This document shows, one piece after another, positions 37,264 through 49,572 of a DNA stretch of 64,000 bases. A program made the position numbers and the translations under genes. Under the pieces are notes generated by a model. The model was not told the origin of the DNA and did no database searches. It saw only the letters and a program-made list of their open reading frames with translations. Every line of letters starts with the position of its first letter. Within the stretch, counting starts at the first letter, position 1. Source of the DNA: Setophaga petechia. Lineage: Eukaryota; Chordata; Aves; Passeriformes; Parulidae. The stretch lies in the NCBI GenBank assembly GCA_024362935.1, contig JANCRA010000003.1, forward strand, positions 41,291,291 through 41,355,290, given 5' to 3'.

Positions 37264-39993
37264 ATAAATAAGGAAGGAATGGCTTCTGTGGAGTCCATGT
37301 GTTTTCAGGTATGCAGATACTGGATAGGAAAATAGGGATAATGATGAAATGAGACCCAGCAGAGACTTGGAACAGACCCTTTTGAGGCTATGCAACAAGG
37401 ACAGTCCAGCTTCCCAAACTTGCTTTTGTAAAGAGATTGAATGCAAAAACCATGCAGGATTTCAGCTGCCTGTGTGGAATCAATGCCAAAGGGATGGCTG
37501 TTCCTGCAGAGAGGCAGTGTCTTCCTGCAGGCCTGCTCCACAGCCCTATGGGGTGTGTTGTTCCAGTGGTGAGCTTGAACAGAGGCAAGCAGTGTGATGC
37601 AACTCAGGATCATTCCCCACATCTGTGTGCTTGCCTTGGCACACACAGCCACATGCTGACCATAATCCTGTATTAGTGGTATTGCCAGCCATTCCCCACA
37701 GCAGCAGACACTGATGTCACAACTGGGAGATTATGTCCTCTTAGCAGATCTGGCAGCAGAGAGAAGGCCAGATTAATGGAGCAGGTAGATGAGGAAAGGA
37801 GAAATTATTTATTAAAGCCTAAGCCTTTATCTAAGTCACATTGGCTCATTCACAGAACAGTTCCAAAAATCTCAGACAAGATGCTCATAAAAAATGCTTT
37901 TTCATTTATTTTTGCAAGTTTGGTCATGGGATTTATCTATATATGTCTACAGATTTTCCTTTCCCCTCCTCCCCAAACAGACTTGTTCTTCTAGACTTTT
38001 CTTCCATGGATCCAAGGGATTCCTTGTTTTGTTTATTCCAGGTAGATACAAATGCTCTATTTGAGGGCCAGGTTGTGAGGAATATGTAGGAATCACAGCA
38101 GTCCACATTTGGGTGAGCTGGAGGAGCAAGCTGCAAGATTTCTTTCATATAAACTATGTATTTCAAGTTGACATCAGAAAAGCTGCATTGAGGTGCACTG
38201 CTATTTTTTGGAGAAAAGCTGTCCATTGATACAGAATAGTATTGTAACTATAAATATTATTATTTTTATACAGCTTTATATTTATTTTTATATGTGTACG
38301 CATGTATCTCCCTTCAAAATCCTGTCTTATTTCCAGTCCAGTAGTTTAATCTGATCAATACTTCCTCAAATGTTGCAGGTCAGGAAAGATGCATTGTACG
38401 TCACTCTCCAGAAGTTAAATCTGAGCTCATGGCCTCTCTGCTATATCTGCAAAACCCCTCTGGATAGCTCTGCTTCTTCACCAGTGTAATTGAGAGAAGG
38501 ATTTGACTACATGTAGGATTTTTTAGGTACCTGAGGGAGCAAGGTATCTGTTCTTTTTGAAGGGCAATGGCCATAGGGTGCTTAATTTTCTTAAACTGAT
38601 TTGAAAAATCCTGATCCAGTGTGAATACTAACATTTAAGCAGGAAATAAGGGTGAATTTGTAATCTTCATAAAGAGATTTGACTCAAAACTTACCAAAAG
38701 AGAGAAAAAAAAGAGATAACATGAGCCAATTACCAATTAGTAAATTTTTTGGCCTTTGTTGAAGCTGAAAAGGTTTATACTATCAGTCATTTGGTATAGT
38801 AAGTTTAGTTTTAAAATTAAAGGATATCCTCCATGGAGGCTCTTCAGAAATTAAGATAAGATCAAGGAGAGGGTAAGTATAAAAGGGAGAAGGAGGCAAA
38901 AAAGAAAGGATATATTGGTATTTTTCAGACATTAGAATTAACTCCCATGGTCTGGGCTGGGAAAAAAAAATAAAAAGGAAAACACAACAAAGCTTTGAAA
39001 TTTTTTTCTGTATAGAGATGTCCTAAAAACTGATCTCCAGTCTGGGTGTCTTTTTAATTTTAGAAAAAGCACTGGTCTGGTCTTGTAGGTGTAATGCAGA
39101 AGTACAATTATTTTACTGCACACCCATATCCCACCTCTGATGTTTCTGGCTCTGATGTTTCTGCTCATCACTCAGTGTGATGTTGTGCTGCTGATCTTCT
39201 GTTAAAAGGATGGGTGTTGCTTGGGTTTGCCTCATGGTCTGGTTTCTGTTACTGATTTTTATTTTTGGTTGCTATGGATTGGCAGAGTGCAAGTTTGGGA
39301 TTTTCATCTGGAATGTAAATCGTTCAACTAGACTTTTTGAATGTCATTGTGTTTTGAGGTGGGTCAAAGCCTGCTCCTTAATCTCAGATAGTTATCCATC
39401 ACCCTTGGGCCAGCTCTGCTTCCAGATCAGTTGCTGGAGTAGCCAGCCAGCCATGGCTGTGCAGAGTGATCATTTGGATAGATATGCTACTTAATTATAC
39501 AAGTATTAACTTACATGGACAAATCAGCAACTTGTTAATCAGTTTGACCATGTGATTTTAGTACCTAGATTTCTTCTTTTTTTCTCTGGCATTTGTTTTA
39601 GTTTCTTCTTGACTGATTTCAAATTACAGATGTTTCCATGAATGTTTATTATAATTTGTTCTTGCTTTTAATGTTTCTTTTTGCATGTGCTTTACAAATA
39701 CACATCAGTTTTGCTGGAATGAGGCTTTGTAGACAAAGCAAAGACAAATTCATGTTCACCAGCAGCTTTTAGTAGAATCATGTTCACAAAATTTATTCCC
39801 CTGCACATGGGAAGGAAAAAAAGACTCCTTGTGTCTGATTCACTCATGCCTGACAAAGCAAAACAGATCCCATCCTAGATTTAGAATGTCAAATCCCAGG
39901 AAACAAAAGTAATGAGAAAAAACACTGAATAGGCAATGAGCTTGAAAAAATGGAGAGAAGAAGTGTGAACTTGGTGCAAGGTCTTAGCTGCTG
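37264..39993. other. Non-coding sequence, no gene seen
   Basis: Several overlapping open frames at 37305-37680 (up to 115 codons) on both strands have no recognised similarity. A very AT-rich patch lies at 38238-38300, and a 14-bp direct duplication ctctgatgtttctg at 39135-39148 and 39150-39163. Nothing else supported. Confidence 0.6.
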
Positions 39994-40036
39994 CGCGTTG
40001 TTCCGTGGGGTCTGCTTGCGAGCGGCGAGTGTCGCG
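39994..40036. promoter_or_regulatory. Short CpG cluster
   Basis: Eight CpG dinucleotides occur within 43 bp (39994, 39996, 40004, 40019, 40023, 40026, 40033 and 40035) in otherwise strongly CpG-depleted DNA. This is far below CpG-island length, but such clusters mark unmethylated regulatory elements or recent insertions. No TATA box, initiator or coding frame follows that I can support. Confidence 0.3.
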
Positions 40037-40379
40037 TGCCTGGTGGATTAGGGGGCTTAAGAGGCTCCAGTCTCTCTGGAGGTCTCTTATCTCACGCAGG
40101 CAGCTCTCAGTCTGCTTTGTGTACCTGCAGGAAACTCATCTGCTCTAATGGTGTGACCACAGTGAAAAGGGTGCCAGTGGAGCAGGAGGCTACACAGCTG
40201 AAAGGGAGAAATGGAAAACAAACCAGAACATGGGAATTGAGACCGAGTAGGAGTGATAGGTGCATCCTGTTTGTGGTTAGTCTGTGTAGCCCTTGAAGCC
40301 GTGGGGAGCTACATTGCTCTGCATATCCCCTTGTTTCACTGCATCTGCAGAGCTGTAGGGGCAGCAGTGGGAAACCCTG

Positions 40380-40760
40380 CATCGCTCCTGACCTGTGAGG
40401 AAATCGTGCCTTTGAACCGTTAGCGTTTTTGACCTATTTTTTTAATATTTATTTCCTTGAAACCATTAAATGACTCTGAAATAAAACCATTTTGACTTCT
40501 CCAAGCTGTGAGCGCTGAACAGGTTAAAAAGGGAAACAAGCTAAAAGCTCTGTTTCCTTTGCCTGAAAATCCACTGATGCAGGATGAAATTAAAGGCTAT
40601 AAATAGCTCCTGTCCCTTCAGCTTCATCATGCAAGCTTCGGCTGTGCGCAAGGATTAGAAGAAGACAGAATGGATTTCTGTGTGGCGTCAACAAGAGTCA
40701 AGGATTATGCCCACTGTGCACATTGTATTGTTCATTTCTCATGGGCCCTTGCAGGGAAAT
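40380..40760. promoter_or_regulatory. Candidate conserved regulatory element
   Basis: The block is non-repetitive and motif-dense. It contains a perfect MEF2-type site CTATAAATAG at 40597-40606, preceded by 'gatgaaattaaagg' and followed about 20 bp later by 'cttcatcatgcaagcttcgg'. It keeps CpGs (gagcgc, cttcgg, gtgcgc, ggcgtc) in a CpG-poor setting. The TATA-like core could instead be a promoter, but no open frame or exon is apparent downstream. This is inference from texture and motifs only. Confidence 0.3.
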
Positions 40761-43700
40761 TAAATCCCTTCTGATGCTCAAGGTGCAGGAAGCAGAGTTG
40801 GCTTTGAGCAGGACGCGTGCATTGCAAAGCAGTTTTACACAGTAGCACTTAGCTTCCTGTGGTCTGCTGCGTCAAGCCCTGCCTTTATTTCCTACTGTCA
40901 GACAGCCCAGCACAGACCATAGCAGCAGGGGCTGGGGCTTCCCAGGCTTTGAGCTGAAGCTGCTATCAGTGAGGTCTATTGCCACTGAACACATTTTGAA
41001 AATAGGTTGGTTGTATGTTTGTTGTCATGTTGCCCCTTTTTCACTCCGTTGCCTTCTCTTGTGCAAATCCTGTGTTGCTGAGCATTGCTCTGTAGTGCCA
41101 GAAGGCTTTCACAGAGTTAACTGCAAATAGACCCTTGTGATAGGTATAAGCTCTTGAAGAAAGGATGGCAGATCTTTCCTTAGAGGAGCACTCAAGGTTG
41201 CCATGACCTTAGCAGTGTGAAGAGTTGTTTTATCTCTTCTCTCCTCTCTGCTTGTCTTTCCCACCAATACATTGTGTGTCATTAGAGAACATTGCTTCAA
41301 GGAGGAGTATTACAATAAGTTCCTCGTTATTATTTACAAAAAATAGAAGCGTAAAACAGCAGTATTTGTCCAAAAGGTAAAGAAGTAAGTAAACAAACAA
41401 ACTTCTCCTTTTTGGAGCATTTTATAAAACTGCTTTTTCGTATTCCAGTCCCACAAGTTGCGGAAGCCTGCTTGCAACTCCTGTATGTTTAGATGAGGTT
41501 TGATAGAGAAAAGTAACTTTCAGAGTTTGAGCCTCAGCTTTATACATATTTAGAGCAGTATAATGACAAGTTTTTAAAATCTCTGCTTTATATATGGCAA
41601 TTTCAGTGGGGAGAAGGGCAAGAGAGGAGTAACTTTGGACTGATGTTTTATTGCTTTATAGCTGATGTCTGAACATTTAAATAAGAAAATAGTAGTAGTA
41701 TTTGTTATTAGCTGATAAAAGGATTTTATGTACGTGCTGGGTTTTTCACATCCTAAAGATATCATGGGACTGCAAAGATTGCAGCTTTGTTGTGGCAATG
41801 CTGTAATTCTTTCATTAAAATCTCCATGAGTCAGCATTATGGCAGTGTGAGAACTTGCTCCAATACTGAAACCTCCCCCAAAAACCTCCCTAAGGAGAAA
41901 AGTGGTTGAGGATGTAGAAATTGCAGTAGTCATGGAGAGTAGGCAGAACTTATTTTTAAATTGAATAAAGCAGTTTTGTTGTTAATTCTTATGGATACAT
42001 CTAGTATTAGAGTGTGCTTTTTCATTTCCTGCTTCTAACAAGAAATAAGGTCCTTTTTTCTGACATTGTAGTCCTGTTGACTCCATCTGCTGATTGATGG
42101 GAACTGTATTTCATCCTCCTGAGAAGAACATCCATCCTCTGGGAATTCAGTAGGTATAAGGAAAATGCTGTCCTTTCCTATACTCTGAAGCCTAAGCAGA
42201 TGTGTACTAACCATTGGACTCTGAGCCTACCACTTTTGCAAAAATGTGATATTTATATTTTCCAGTGGAAAAAGTTAGCTCACTGTGATGTTGGGACTTT
42301 CTTCAGGGAGACAGTGGATGTTTGATTAGGACAGGACTCACTGACAGGTACATCTCAAGGTTGTGCAGTCAAATCCCAAAGGCTGCTTCTTTTTTCTTTA
42401 GGCACATCCTTTGTAAATGTCCAGTTGTGTGTATCAATAATGGCTTTTATAACATTAAGAACAAGAACAAATAGGTAAACTAAGAATGCAGAGTTAAGCT
42501 TGCCTGTCCTAGAAAAGCTGGAAAAGCCACTCATATCTGCCTTGAGTTAGGAATTATAAAACATAGAAGTTTTTTGCTACTTTGTTCATTTGTTCACTTG
42601 TAATGTCACTAGAGTCCACTGAAACAAAAAAAACCTTGATTTGGGCTCCCTAGTTGCTGTGAAGGTGGAAAGGCTGCTGGATGCAGCAATTCATTACAGT
42701 CAAGCTGTGTTTTCTCTCCCCCCTGGAAAAGTGGAAGCCTACCAGGGTCCTGCTGACCTGTTCACCCTCAGAAGCCTTCTCATCATGGTGCAGAGTAACC
42801 AAATAGCATTTTGGCTTAATGGCTCCAGCACTTTGAGAAAGGTGCACTCCCCCACTGAGGCAGAGACTCCAGTGGAGCAGATTCGAGTCTCATTTGGCTC
42901 TGTCCACAATGGCCACTATTAAAGAGCTCTTTGCCAGCAGTGTAAAAGCCTTCACTGGTGCAAACTTGCCTGCACTTTGTACTTCAGATGTTCTAGTGAG
43001 TGGACACCTTTGTGAATATTTTTGTTGTGATCTATATATTGATTCCTCTTCCCCATGGGTGAACATTTTATCTCGGCGCTCCATGGCAAAGGGAAGTGTA
43101 TTTCTTGTCTCCAAAAGTTACTGCATATGTCCTAAGGGTGACATGTAATGTACTGGCTGCAACAGAAAAACAAGAGCTGTGTTTTCAGGTGTAGACAGGA
43201 GGAAAGGTAGGAGGATGATTTTATGAGGCAGAATGATTTATTCCATTATTTCTGAATTCTACCTGTTTCATCTTTTCAAATAATGTAATACTGTAAACTG
43301 TGAGTCCTAATGGAATAAAGCAGTAAGTGCTGTAGCCAGAGGCACATAAGAATATCAATTAAACATACACTTGAAAACATCCATTGGGAAAGTAAGATTT
43401 AGTAGCTGTCATTGCAGCATGTAAACCTCCTTTACCCTTCCTTGCCCTCGCCTCTTTTCCAGGCTTCTCTTCCAAGTTCCAGGTCCTCACTCCATGAACT
43501 ATATTAGAATGGCAGTTCTCCAAAAGTGCCCCTCAAGGATGTGCTGTTTGAGGCCTAATTCTGCATCCGTCTGGAAATCAGCTCTCCCACACTTCAGCTG
43601 GTGCAGATTACTACCACCATGTTGACTTCAGTGAATGGGAGCAGACTGCAATCATTTAAATGGTTTTACTACCCAGAGATAAGGGGATGGTGCAGCGTGA

Positions 43701-46700
43701 CCACTTCTCGTGGGGTGGGTGCCCAGTGGGGAGGGCACTGCGGGCCTCAGAGCTCATTGTGTGCCAGCCCATTCTGTGTGTCCCTGATGTCAGGATGTGT
43801 TCCTGAACAGACAGATGGTATCACCCACCAGGGGATTATCAGGTCCTCCCCTGTGGAAGCAAAAATCTACACTCAGCACTTTCTGAGGAGAGGGAGAAAG
43901 CACTACAGCCAAACCTCCTGAAGGGACTAGCCAGCTGCTGCCTTGCCATTTTTGACCCTAACCTTGACGTAACTTTTGGTGAATCAAATGGTGAAAAATG
44001 GCATCACTTCTCCCCACTGAAGCCTTAGAATATGTAGAATGTGGGCAAAGGAGTCAGAACCATTACTATTCCTAGACATCCATCCAGTCAGACAAGCAGA
44101 TGGAGAAGCACAAACCGTTCTCGGAGAGAGTAAGAAATATGGACCAATGCCTATAGTGCAATTTCTATGCCAAATACCAGTGTGAAATCAGCAAGAGTAG
44201 GGGTCCCAGTAGGCAAAACCACTAAATTATGCTCAGTATAATATCTAATAGGGGAAAAGACTAAAATACATTGACTTACAATATAATTATATAAAGTTTG
44301 TCATCTGAAAATTCTCTCTTGCTTCTTGAAAAACAAGAAAGTCTTAATCTGATGGCTGTAAAATATTGACCTGTGCCCAGTTTGTAGAGTCTGTAATCAG
44401 GACACTCTCGTGGCCAGAACAACTTGACAAATCCTGCAGTGCACCAGACTGTACAATCTTGCATGTTTGTGAATTGAAAATGAGAGTAAGAGAACAGCCC
44501 TGTTGCTTGTATGTGATGTTATTAGCTGTGTAAAGAGATGGGAGATTTAATGTGAGGAGATGACAGACTAAAGACAAGTTGAGGCAGCAGACATACACAA
44601 GCAACCTCAGTGCTTGCAGTTACTGGAGTTAGAAGTCTTTGCTACTCTGCCTATGTTTTGAGATGCTTGTTAAGAGAACAGAGAAGGGGCAAGAACCAAG
44701 TGTGTGATAACAAGCTGTACTGTTAGCAAGCTGTGCTGTACAAGATGTAATGGAAGAAAAAGGAGTGAGGAAACAAGATAAAGGATGTAGAATATAAGTG
44801 GAGGTTTAACGTGAGGCCATGGATTGACTATTGTAGACATCAGGTATTTGTGAAACAGCAGCTTTTGCATGGCTTGAATGAGATGTAATTAAAAAGAATA
44901 ATCAATCTAGGTGGCTGAAGATGCAGCTGGAGGAAAAAACGGAAAGCAAGTATTGATGATAACTCAAACTGCTGCTTCCTTCCAGTGCTGATCACTGTCT
45001 TTGCAAGGTTCTCCAGTGAGTCTGCAGTGCCTGAGGAGATTGGAAGTTCTTCCTCCAGATGAACCATGCAAATACAAAAATTCATAATCAGGAGCTACAT
45101 TGTGCCAGATGTATTGTGCCTCAATGGAGTCAATTAGCAGGGCAAGGAGAACATACAGTGTGAGGAGGAAGTGGGAAGAGTTCACTGAGGGTTGTGAAAT
45201 AACTTTTACCACGTCATTGTCTTCTAGACACTGCATAATCCAAAACACTGTCCACTTCCTCATACCAGACTGGAGTATCTGAATCTGTATCTGGCAAGTA
45301 GCCCCATGGGAAGCAAACAGAAAGGCAAGGCAATGTTAGAGAGGAGCATGTTAGATCATGTAATGTGGCTCTTAGTGAGACCATTGACAGAAATGTGGAA
45401 CTGTTTCATGGAAAGAAGGGAAAACCCATCACATTCTCCTCAATGTGTCAAACTAATTAAAAAATCCCACAAACCCAAACTTGGGCAGATGTTAAAGGTC
45501 CCTATTAGAGCTGACATACAGAAAATTCTTCATAACTAAAGCTTGACTGTAAGGTTAAAAAAGAAATCAGTAGACTTGTTTACCAGCAAACAAGTAAGCA
45601 AAAGCAGTCAGAATATTTACATGTCAACCTGACATAAACTGATCATAACATGACATAATTTGATCATAACCTGTAAGTGCCTGAACTGAGCATTGCCAAA
45701 GTTACATCACAAGCTATATTTTGGAGTAGGGAAAGGCTAGGCTAATTCCTTCAGGCAATGGCATATGCTGGCTAGCACTGAGCATTGTAGCCTAGAAAGC
45801 TGACCTCTAAATGAGTAGCTTTCTTCTTTCAACTCAGTCATTCTTTCAAGAATCATTTAAAAATACTTGGCAAGAGTTAAAGCTTGATAATTTCTCTTGC
45901 ATACTATCAAATCAAAGCCTTTTCCAGGCTGTTTTAAATAACGTATTAGTATGTTTACTCAATATTTATGATTGTTTTACAGGCTTTGAAGTGGGGAACA
46001 GGGGAAATGTTAATAGGTACTGAGGAAGGTTACCAAGTGATTATGTTGTAGAGGATGTCCTCTGCTGTGACTCCTTAAATCAGTCATTCATAATGTATAC
46101 ATGTGCTTCTGAGAGCAGCAGTGCCCCACCGTGAGACTGTGTTTTCCCTCTCTGTGACAGAAGGAAGATGTTAGGCAGGAATTCAAAGTCTCATAGCTCC
46201 CATTGGAGCTGTGCTCTATTTTTTAGGCTTATGTTTGAAGGAGCTACACCTTTTCATCTTGGAACAGAAGCTGGTCAGCACTCACAGGAGAGCAAGACCA
46301 AAGTTTTTTGCAAATCCAGAGAACCCCAGTGCATATCTCCTTTTTTCATGCAACAGATCTAGATTCTCTCATGGACTTGCCATTAGGGTTAAGTTCTTCT
46401 AGACATACAATGTCCAAAGGGAATAATTTATACCTCCCTCTTCCTTCCTTTATACATGCCATGTGAGGTAAAGCCGCCCTGAGGCTAGATTTCATGGGAA
46501 TCCTTCTTTCATGACTTGTTCTTCTAAAAAAGATACCTACAACACAAGATTCCAGAGAAGTCTTTGAACTTACTTTTCATTTCCTTAGTGGTCATACGTT
46601 TGCTCCTAGGATCTATGGCTGGAGTGGAGATGCAGTATGTACTTAATTCTCAGGCTGCACTGAATGGTAGAAAGCAGGTGACACCTATGCCAGTAGATGA

Positions 46701-46819
46701 GATGTTCACTCCCTGGTGTCCAGCAGATTCATTTTGTGATTTTTTCCCCATTTTCCCTCTTATTCACAAAATCTGACACCTTGAAAGACATTTAAATATC
46801 TGTCAACCATGAGAAACAG
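40761..46819. other. Non-coding sequence, minor repeats only
   Basis: An imperfect 21-bp tandem pair lies at 45630-45671. The stretch 43680-43925 is GC-richer than its flanks with a 106-codon frame (43601-43921); it could be an old LTR fragment but has no diagnostic end. A 99-codon minus frame (44964-45263) is not recognised. No gene supported. Confidence 0.55.
45630..45671 (+). repeat. Imperfect 21-bp tandem pair
   Basis: tgacataaactgatcataac plus a (45630-45650) is followed by tgacataatttgatcataac plus c (45651-45671), matching at 17 or 18 of 21 positions. AT-rich; no coding or element association seen. Confidence 0.8.
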
Positions 46820-46931
46820 TGACATTCAGCTGGCTGAAATAGCTAATTCCTCATCTGTGAAAGAGTGATTAAATACTATTTCAGGTTTGTTATGAGCATA
46901 ATTGCACTAAAGACAGTAAGGCACTCTAATT
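46820..46931 (-). mobile_element. MIR-type SINE, antisense
   Basis: On the plus strand 'tagctaattcctcatctgtg' then 'aaagagtgattaaatactat', 'ttcaggtttgttatgagcat' and 'aattgcactaaagacagtaa' followed by ggcactc reproduce, in order, the antisense MIR phrases (cctcatctgtaaaatg, taatactacttcacagggttgttgtgagg, aagcgctt). The element is fragmentary and diverged. Confidence 0.75.
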
Positions 46932-49010
46932 ACCCTACAATTGCAGGGAGGAGTCCATATTTATTAGAAGAACAGTATAAGATCAGTAGCCTAGTCTCTT
47001 ATACTGATTCATCCAAATATTGCCTCAGTTCATAAGGGACTGGAACAAAGGACTGTCACAGGAGAGTTAATGGATCATTGACCTGCTATATGGTGACTTT
47101 TTACATTATTAAAAACATTATGTCTCCTGTATTTTGTGGGCTTTGCTATTTGGATGCAGCATGCAGGTGACCTTTTGGGAATAGAGCTTTTCTGTATGTG
47201 TATTAAGGACATTTTTAGAAACAGCCTAATGTATTCTTATGTTTTCTTCTGCTTCTTCAGACAATGCCTGTCTACTTTATGTACAGTGTCCATTGTGTTC
47301 CCTCTGTTTCCTTTTGTTGTTTTGTTTTTTCCAAATAGCACATTTACCACTGAGTTTTTGCGTACATGGAAATGTACAAAACTCCCACTTGGCGGTTTTA
47401 AAGAGCCCATCAGGTCATTTAATGAAAGAAGAGATTTTTAGACCCAGTTTTCTGGGCAGAATTCCAGATTGGGAAATCACATTTTTCTCTCTGTCTTAAG
47501 CAGTTTTATGCCATTGCCTCACTTTAGTAAAAAGCTATCACATTTCACCATAAAAGATGCTACATTTCAATACTCACCTTTTCAAAAGTGCTTTGGGATT
47601 TGCTCAGATAGTTCCTGTATATGTTTTGTCTCTGTAGTGGTTTGCTTCACCATTTCTCCTTCAAATTAGAAAACTTGTCTTGTTTCCAAGAAGAAGTGCC
47701 AGGTATGACTTCAGGCTTACACATCCTACTGGATTTGAGATCTTTGTTCACTGACTAAGGATATATTTATGTAGGTTTTAAGTATTGCTGTGGCTGTGCA
47801 CTGGGATTAGAGATATTTCTGTTGAGGAGTTGCAGTGGGCAGCCAGACAGAATCTAATATGAATTTGCTTGTTGTGTTTCCATGTTTAGAATTATTGCTT
47901 TGTCCGTCAATTGTAAGCACTTTGGTGCAAGTATTCAGTATTCAAAATCTAATAAGGTTGTGGGATTTTACTTTGATTCTTAAATCACCTTATTCATTCT
48001 AGAGTGGGTTTTGTTGTGCCTAACTGAGCATTTTAGTGGAATTCTGTTTTAAGCCACTTGTGCGGCTGCCATGAATAAAGAGAAACATGCGAAGAACACA
48101 CACTACCATAAGAACTTATAGGACCCACTAACAGTGAAGGGAAACTTAAAAAAAATTGTTTTCATTCACCCTCACATTTGTCTTGTGTGTTTTGGTTGTA
48201 GGAGGCTGGAGTATTACTTCAAGAAATACTGGGTAAGATATTTTTAAACAGCATTGAGATTTTTAATGGGATTATGTTCCTTTAAAAAGATTTCATTCCC
48301 TTCCCTCACCTCCTTTAGATTTCTGCAAATAAAATCATTACTATACTCTTTCTGGTGACTGAACACAAAAGGATAAGGAATGTGGAAGGGCAGAAATCAA
48401 TTTCTTTCATTTGTGTGAACGTAAAGGCCATAGCTCCATTTAGGTGTACAGATGAAGACCTGTTTTCTTTGCAAGTAAACTGTGCACCTTGATGTGATTT
48501 TATTTTCCCACTTTGCCTGTAATTGTTTTGATTAAAGGTTGGATGCAGCCATGGAGAGCTGGAGAAAGCAACTTCCAGGTAGGGATGTCCAGACAGGGGA
48601 TGTGTGTTGTTTCTTTCCCCTACCATGGTGGATGACCAGAGCTTAACATACTGCTGTAGCAGGTCTGGTTTCTGTGCTGCACATCCACAGATGTCTGAAA
48701 TGCCTAAATCTTAATAGTTCAAGGCTTTCCTTTCAGCTTCCTGTCTGCCTAATCCATTCTGATCTTATAGCTGGGGCAGAGACAGCAGTGCTCCTGTATT
48801 AAACTTATTTAGGAAGGAGCATTTAGCTATTGCTGTCCCCTCTAGACTCATTAATTCAGGTGAATAGCAAGCAGAGGGAGAAGGTGGCTTTGCCTGTGTT
48901 GCCATGCTGCAATCTTTCTGTGCTGTAGAGCTGAATGAGGGAACAAGGGAAAGAGGCAGCTGTGTTAGCCTGTTGTCACTGCCATCACTAATAGAACACG
49001 ATGATTTCCA
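46932..49010. other. Non-coding sequence, no gene seen
   Basis: Overlapping plus frames at 47136-47499 (86 to 101 codons) are Phe/Cys-rich and compositional. A 31-nt exon-like segment lies at 48202-48232 (ttggttgtag acceptor, gtaaga donor). No repeats named. Confidence 0.6.
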
Positions 49011-49190
49011 TCTTTTCCCATCTGCCCATGGGGGGAGAGACGCCGATAAGGCCTTGGGATTGGTTACAATCTCCTGAAATCGCCCAGCAGATGGATATTG
49101 AGCAGATAAGCGTTAATCTGTCCTGGGAGAGGATTAATCGGGTGAGAGATGGCAATCTACGTGTGCTGTGTGCGCAAGGGCGGGGGTGAG
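49011..49190. promoter_or_regulatory. Strong candidate enhancer-like element
   Basis: About 180 bp of motif-dense, CpG-retaining DNA. Visible sites are E-boxes CATCTG (49019-49024) and CAGATG (49088-49093), two GATAAG GATA-type sites (49045-49050 and 49105-49110), and GATTGGTT, a reversed CCAAT box (49058-49065). There are also homeodomain TAATC sites at 49114-49118 and in ggattaatcg (49131-49140), the latter a GATTA/TAATC palindrome of the OTX/PITX type. Eight or more CpGs survive in the block. This pattern resembles deeply conserved developmental enhancers. A 62-codon plus frame spans it, but no splice sites support an exon. Confidence 0.4.
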
Positions 49191-49497
49191 AGTGGTGGGC
49201 AGCTGGTGCTGCTGTCATCTCTTCTGGTCCTGCTTTTGTCCTGTGGCTGTGCCATGATGGCAAATGAGGCTGTTTCCTACACAAGCCTTATTACTCTAAT
49301 TTTCACCGAACTTTGACTTCAAAAGCTGGGGAGGATGTCTTAAGATTTTTAAGCAAGCTAAGTCTTTCTTTGATTGCCCGCTTTTCCTCTGTTCTTTTAG
49401 CCAGCCTACTGTTTCTTTGAGCATTGTCTTTCCCCAAAACTTTTCAATGGTTATGTGACATTTGATTTAAATTATTTTTCTGACATCTACAGGATTT

Positions 49498-49572
49498 TAT
49501 CTCAGAATCTCTAAACATTTTACAGGCATTAGTTAATTAATCCCCACAACATCTCAGAGAGGTTAGGTAAGA
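49498..49572 (+). mobile_element. MIR-type SINE fragment
   Basis: 'ctaaacattttacaggcatt' followed by 'agttaattaatccccacaac' and 'atctcagagaggttaggtaa' follows the MIR consensus order (gctttacaaacatt, aattaatcctcacaac, gaggtaggta). Only the 5' half survives. Confidence 0.65.

Noticed and set aside
43680..43925. GC-richer stretch as an LTR
   Set aside because: No diagnostic ends, repeats or known phrases; the GC rise is mild.
44964..45263. 99-codon minus-strand frame with fairly natural composition
   Set aside because: No recognised family, no splice-site or promoter support, and the length is expected by chance in 64 kb.
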